Part shown: positions 61,139-64,000 of the stretch, in pieces
Layout of the letters: every line of letters starts with the position of its first letter
How positions within the stretch are numbered: position 1 is the first letter of the stretch
Assembly (NCBI GenBank): GCA_050084985.1
Contig: JBITNC010000001.1
Location: 160,580,001 to 160,644,000 of the forward strand
Direction: 5' to 3'
DNA: 64,000 bases
Source: Nageia nagi
Lineage: Eukaryota; Pinophyta
Program-made: the position numbers and the translations under genes
Notes under the pieces: model-generated
What the model saw: the letters and a program-made list of their open reading frames with translations, nothing else
Databases searched by the model: none
Told to the model about the DNA's origin: nothing

Positions 61139-62498
61139 ATGGAAGGGAATAATAGTAACGTAGCCATGTTCCCTTTGATGACGCAGGGCCATTTCATACC
61201 CTTCATCTCCCTCGCCAAAATGCTTGCTTCTCAAGTTCTCAAAGTCACGCTCCTCACCACAACTGCAAACACCCCAAACTCCAATCCCAATTGAATGGAG
61301 ACCCGATTGGATCTGATATTCGTCTGGTGTCTCTTCCCCTTCCGCCCATTCATGGCCTCCCTCCAGGTTCTGAATCCACTGATGTTCTTTCCACAATCCA
61401 ATGCCAATTGTTGGTTTGCTCCTCCCATAAGCTGTCAACGCCCTTCGAGGAATGGTTGGAGACGACGCAACAGAAGCCTCTGCATAATAAGCAACGTCTT
61501 CCTATGTTATTGGTTGCCCACTTCTGCTTCCAGGTTCGGAATTCCCTGCTTCGCCTTCCACGGGTTTGGTGCCTTTGGGGCGTCTGTCATGCAATATCTC
61601 TTCACAAATAGTGTGGACGAGGACATAAGCGGTCGTGAAATAATACAGATCCGAGACTATTGTATGGACATTAATCTGAGGAGGTGTGAGGTTCCCTTAT
61701 TGTTGAGAAGCGAGCACCCCTCTATAGGCATCACCCTCGAGGATAGTGCTTCAAAAGTCATTTACAGCGGCTAAGGAGAGTTGCGCCGCAATGCTTGTGA
61801 ATAAGTTGGATGTCTTGGAAGGAGGATATGTCCGCTATTTAGAGGAATCGACGGGGTAAGCCCGTTTGGCCTGTATTCTAATCGTCATCTGCATCAGGTA
61901 CACCCTCCTGACTCAGATTGTATTCATTGGTTAGACAGTCGGAAAACACGATCTGTGGTGTATATCTCGTTTGGATCTCAGACCTTTCTCTCCGAGGCGC
62001 AAATAAAAGCACTAGCCCTAGGCATCCAAGCCAGCGAGCAGGACTTTATTTGGACAATCAAAGACTTCCCTGGCAGTAATATCAATTCCTGCGAGTTTTT
62101 GCCTGATGTATTTGTGGAAGCAACTAGAGAAAGGGGTATGGTAATCCAGGGTTGAGTTCCGCAGAAGCAGATTCTTAGCCATCCATCCGTTGGATGTTTT
62201 GTGAGTCACTGTGGATGGAATTCCACTTTGGAGAGCATCTGCGCTGTAGTGACGATGGTGGCATGGCCGATGATATTGGACCACGTCTTTAACGCCAGAT
62301 TGGTGGTGGAAGAGCTGAGGATCGGACTGCAGATATGCGAAGGCGAGGGATTCGACGCCATTCCGAGTAGCGAAAGGGAAGGAGATTGGTGAACGGGCAG
62401 CCATGCTGAAAGAATCGATCAAGGGATAGTTGGGTGAGGCGTGTGTTGAAGCTTTTGCGTCTCACATCCGCAGCAGCAGCAGTCAATTGAATATATAA
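61139..62498 (+). pseudogene. UDP-glycosyltransferase pseudogene, copy C (near full length)
   Basis: About 1.36 kb, near the usual 1.35-1.5 kb of plant family 1 UGTs and without an evident intron. N-terminus MEGNNSNVAMFPLMTQGHFI. A frameshift near 61273 is followed by RLVSLPLPPIHG, ESTDVLSTIQCQLL and, in a third frame, FGAFGASVMQYLFTN. After a stop near 61770, the C-terminal domain has VVYISFGSQTFLSEAQIKAL. The 44-residue PSPG box occupies 62153-62284; its first Trp is TGA, but QILSHPSVGCFVSHCGWNST is intact and it ends DH rather than the common DQ/EQ. Another shift follows EREGDW. Substrate unknown. Confidence 0.92.
62153..62284 (+). other. PSPG box of UGT copy C
   Basis: Exactly 44 codons from the TGA (Trp position) to DH. 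The SHCGWNSTLES core is kept. A final His is reported in some UGTs that prefer UDP-galactose, while Gln is usual for UDP-glucose; here it may equally be decay. Confidence 0.85.
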
Positions 62499-63380
62499 GG
62501 TCCTATTAGTTTTGTATCTTCGTCCAGATCTACATGCTACGTTTTATTCATGTGAATTATATTAGCAGCAACCCTATTTTTGACAGTACAGAGTTAACAT
62601 TCACGAAACCATAAATGGATTGATTCTGGGATAGTTATGGATAATGTGAAAATTGAATCAGTGGAGGATTTGTCTTAATATGAGAAGTTGAATTTAGAGT
62701 TTTTATCTGAAAGTCATTCCTCTACACCTCGGATACAGAATATCGAATAAGGGAATGTTTGATCGTTTCAATCAATAGCCACTATTAATGCATTTGTTGT
62801 TGTACTCTTTTATTCAATATTATATTGAAAATGATTAATAATTATTTTTAATTAATTAAAATAAATTATTATCATAGAATTTTCTTTATTATTATTTTAC
62901 ATAAATTAAAAATAAAATGTTTAAAGTTAAAGTAAGGGTAGAGAAATAAAATAAAATAAAATATTATTAATGTCTACGGTGGATCAAAAGTGATCCAAAG
63001 AATTCGAAAATATGATAGTGGAAATTACAAGTAGTGGATCAAAAGTACTCAATTAAAAAGAAAATAGAAAATGAATAAATACAAAAAATGTAAAACATGC
63101 TATGCAAAGATGAAAGATCACCTATGATTAATCTCTTCTAACATAGGAGAATCACTACTAAAAAAATCATTGATTTGTATTTGTCTGTCATTAGTCTAGA
63201 GTTTCAAAGTTCCACTAATACATTGTCTAATTATCCCGTTGGTGTATAGATGATTTCTTTGTAATTTTAAAGAAAAAATAATTTCAAATATATGCAAATA
63301 AAAATTGAAAATACATTTGAAAATATTTATTTGAATAACAAGAAGAATTTGCAAAGGTTAGAATAATACAACAATAACTT
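62499..63380 (+). other. 3' flank of UGT copy C and AT-rich DNA
   Basis: 62499-62870 matches the flanks of copies A and B. From 62870 on there is AT-rich sequence with gtggatcaaaagt occurring twice (62981 and 63035). Confidence 0.6.
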
Positions 63381-63389
63381 TTGATACTA

Positions 63390-63780
63390 TGGTAGCTAAA
63401 AATATACAAATCATGCTTGTTTAATTTGATATAAATAAAGCTTATGATATAATTAACTAGAATATTTTTTCTATTACAAATGAAAAAGTTTAATATTTTA
63501 CTAAAATAGGAAAAATGGGTAAGAGTTTACATATAAAAATTTTTAATATTGAATTTTTATCTATGGTGTTCTCACATAGCTTTCAAGAAAAATAGAAGCT
63601 TACAAGAGGAGAATTTATATCTTTTACTCATATATTATAGTAAATTTTTTAAAGTATCCAATACTAAAGTAAAAGGGGAAGGATTGGTGAAGAGAGTAAA
63701 ATATGTTTAAGAAATAAATCTTCTCGTGATGTTTTGCTTATAAGAAGGGCATTATTGTGTAAACTGAAGATGATCATCAC
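63390..63780 (+). mobile_element. LINE reverse transcriptase fragment
   Basis: Frame at about 63415: QIMLV, stop, FDINKAYDIIN (the first catalytic Asp block), then GKMGKSLHIKIFNIEFLSMV and KLTRGEFISFTHIL, matching the order of L1 RT blocks (DISKAYDRVNW ... TRGLRQGDPLSPFLFIL), and KGEGLVKRVK near 63680. It is diverged from the other LINEs here. Confidence 0.55.
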
Positions 63781-64000
63781 TGGAAAGGTAGTTTTAGAAT
63801 GGATGAGATAAGCTAATATAATTATATAATTTACCTTTTAAGTAGAGTATTTGGTATCTTAGTTGTTTTTTATTATTAATATATTTAAGTTTTTTATTAT
63901 TTTAAAATATTAATTTGAATATTTTATCAATATATGTGAGGATTTTTTTAAAATAGATTGAAAGGGTAGAAAAGGTAATAATTTATATTGTTAGAGAGAG
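63781..64000. other. AT-rich sequence to window end
   Basis: Nothing recognisable; probably more of the LINE fragment. Confidence 0.4.

Noticed and set aside
61018-61438. Minus ORFs over UGT copy C N-terminus
   Set aside because: Antisense of a recognisable UGT reading.

Overview
This is a gene-poor, AT-rich stretch of a plant nuclear genome. It is dominated by decayed retroelements, with a few short islands of broken host genes. The host-gene relics are a plant-type TIR domain, UDP-glycosyltransferases with a PSPG box, an AP2/ERF domain, a PPR repeat and a CstF77 fragment. The elements include plant L1-like LINEs, a Tat-like Ty3/Gypsy element with two RNase H domains, Copia-type LTRs and TRIM-like LTR arrays. 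A large-genome seed plant, possibly a gymnosperm, fits the old and nested transposon layers, but the species is inferred and not shown. I found no intact, clearly functional gene, no rRNA or tRNA gene and no CRISPR.

Layout. 1-1976 is a dead LINE reverse-transcriptase segment (minus strand), a close copy of one at 24.7-26.7 kb. 1977-4816 is a tandem array of short LTR units (LTR-internal-LTR-internal-LTR, TRIM-like). 5.4-7.8 kb is a gene island on the minus strand: a TIR-domain gene with a possible signal-peptide exon, a coiled-coil ORF that overlaps its stop, and an unrecognised exon-like ORF. 8-15 kb is mostly featureless, with SINE-like pieces, two 21-bp minisatellites, a TIR-bearing MITE and a LINE endonuclease scrap. 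15.3-20.3 kb is an old LTR element whose left LTR carries a second MITE. 20.9-21.9 kb is a small CpG-retaining island with a truncated paralogue of the TIR gene's first exon.

23.2-36.2 kb is one minus-strand LINE, split in its endonuclease domain by a complete 8.5-kb Ty3/Gypsy element (two 869-bp LTRs, 5-bp target duplication GATCC). A third MITE abuts the LINE's 5' side. 37.3-42.3 kb is a second, different LINE on the minus strand; its ORF1 region contains a stretch that looks like the HAT repeats of the mRNA-cleavage factor CstF77. An AP2/ERF domain fragment lies at 45.3 kb.

47-62.5 kb is a cluster of three UDP-glycosyltransferase pseudogenes on the plus strand, with shared flanks that show tandem duplication. 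Copy A lost its middle by deletion, and a full-length L1 with a 12-bp target duplication landed in its 3' flank. Copy B keeps only its 3' half, cut off by a Copia LTR, and has a tRNA-type SINE in its 3' flank. Copy C is nearly full length but has frameshifts and stops, including the first residue of the PSPG box. A PPR fragment precedes copy C, and a LINE RT fragment lies at the right edge.

The most unusual items are the TIR gene model, the CstF77/LINE ORF1 chimera, the TRIM array and the internally dated nesting. No new defence or metabolic system is evident.
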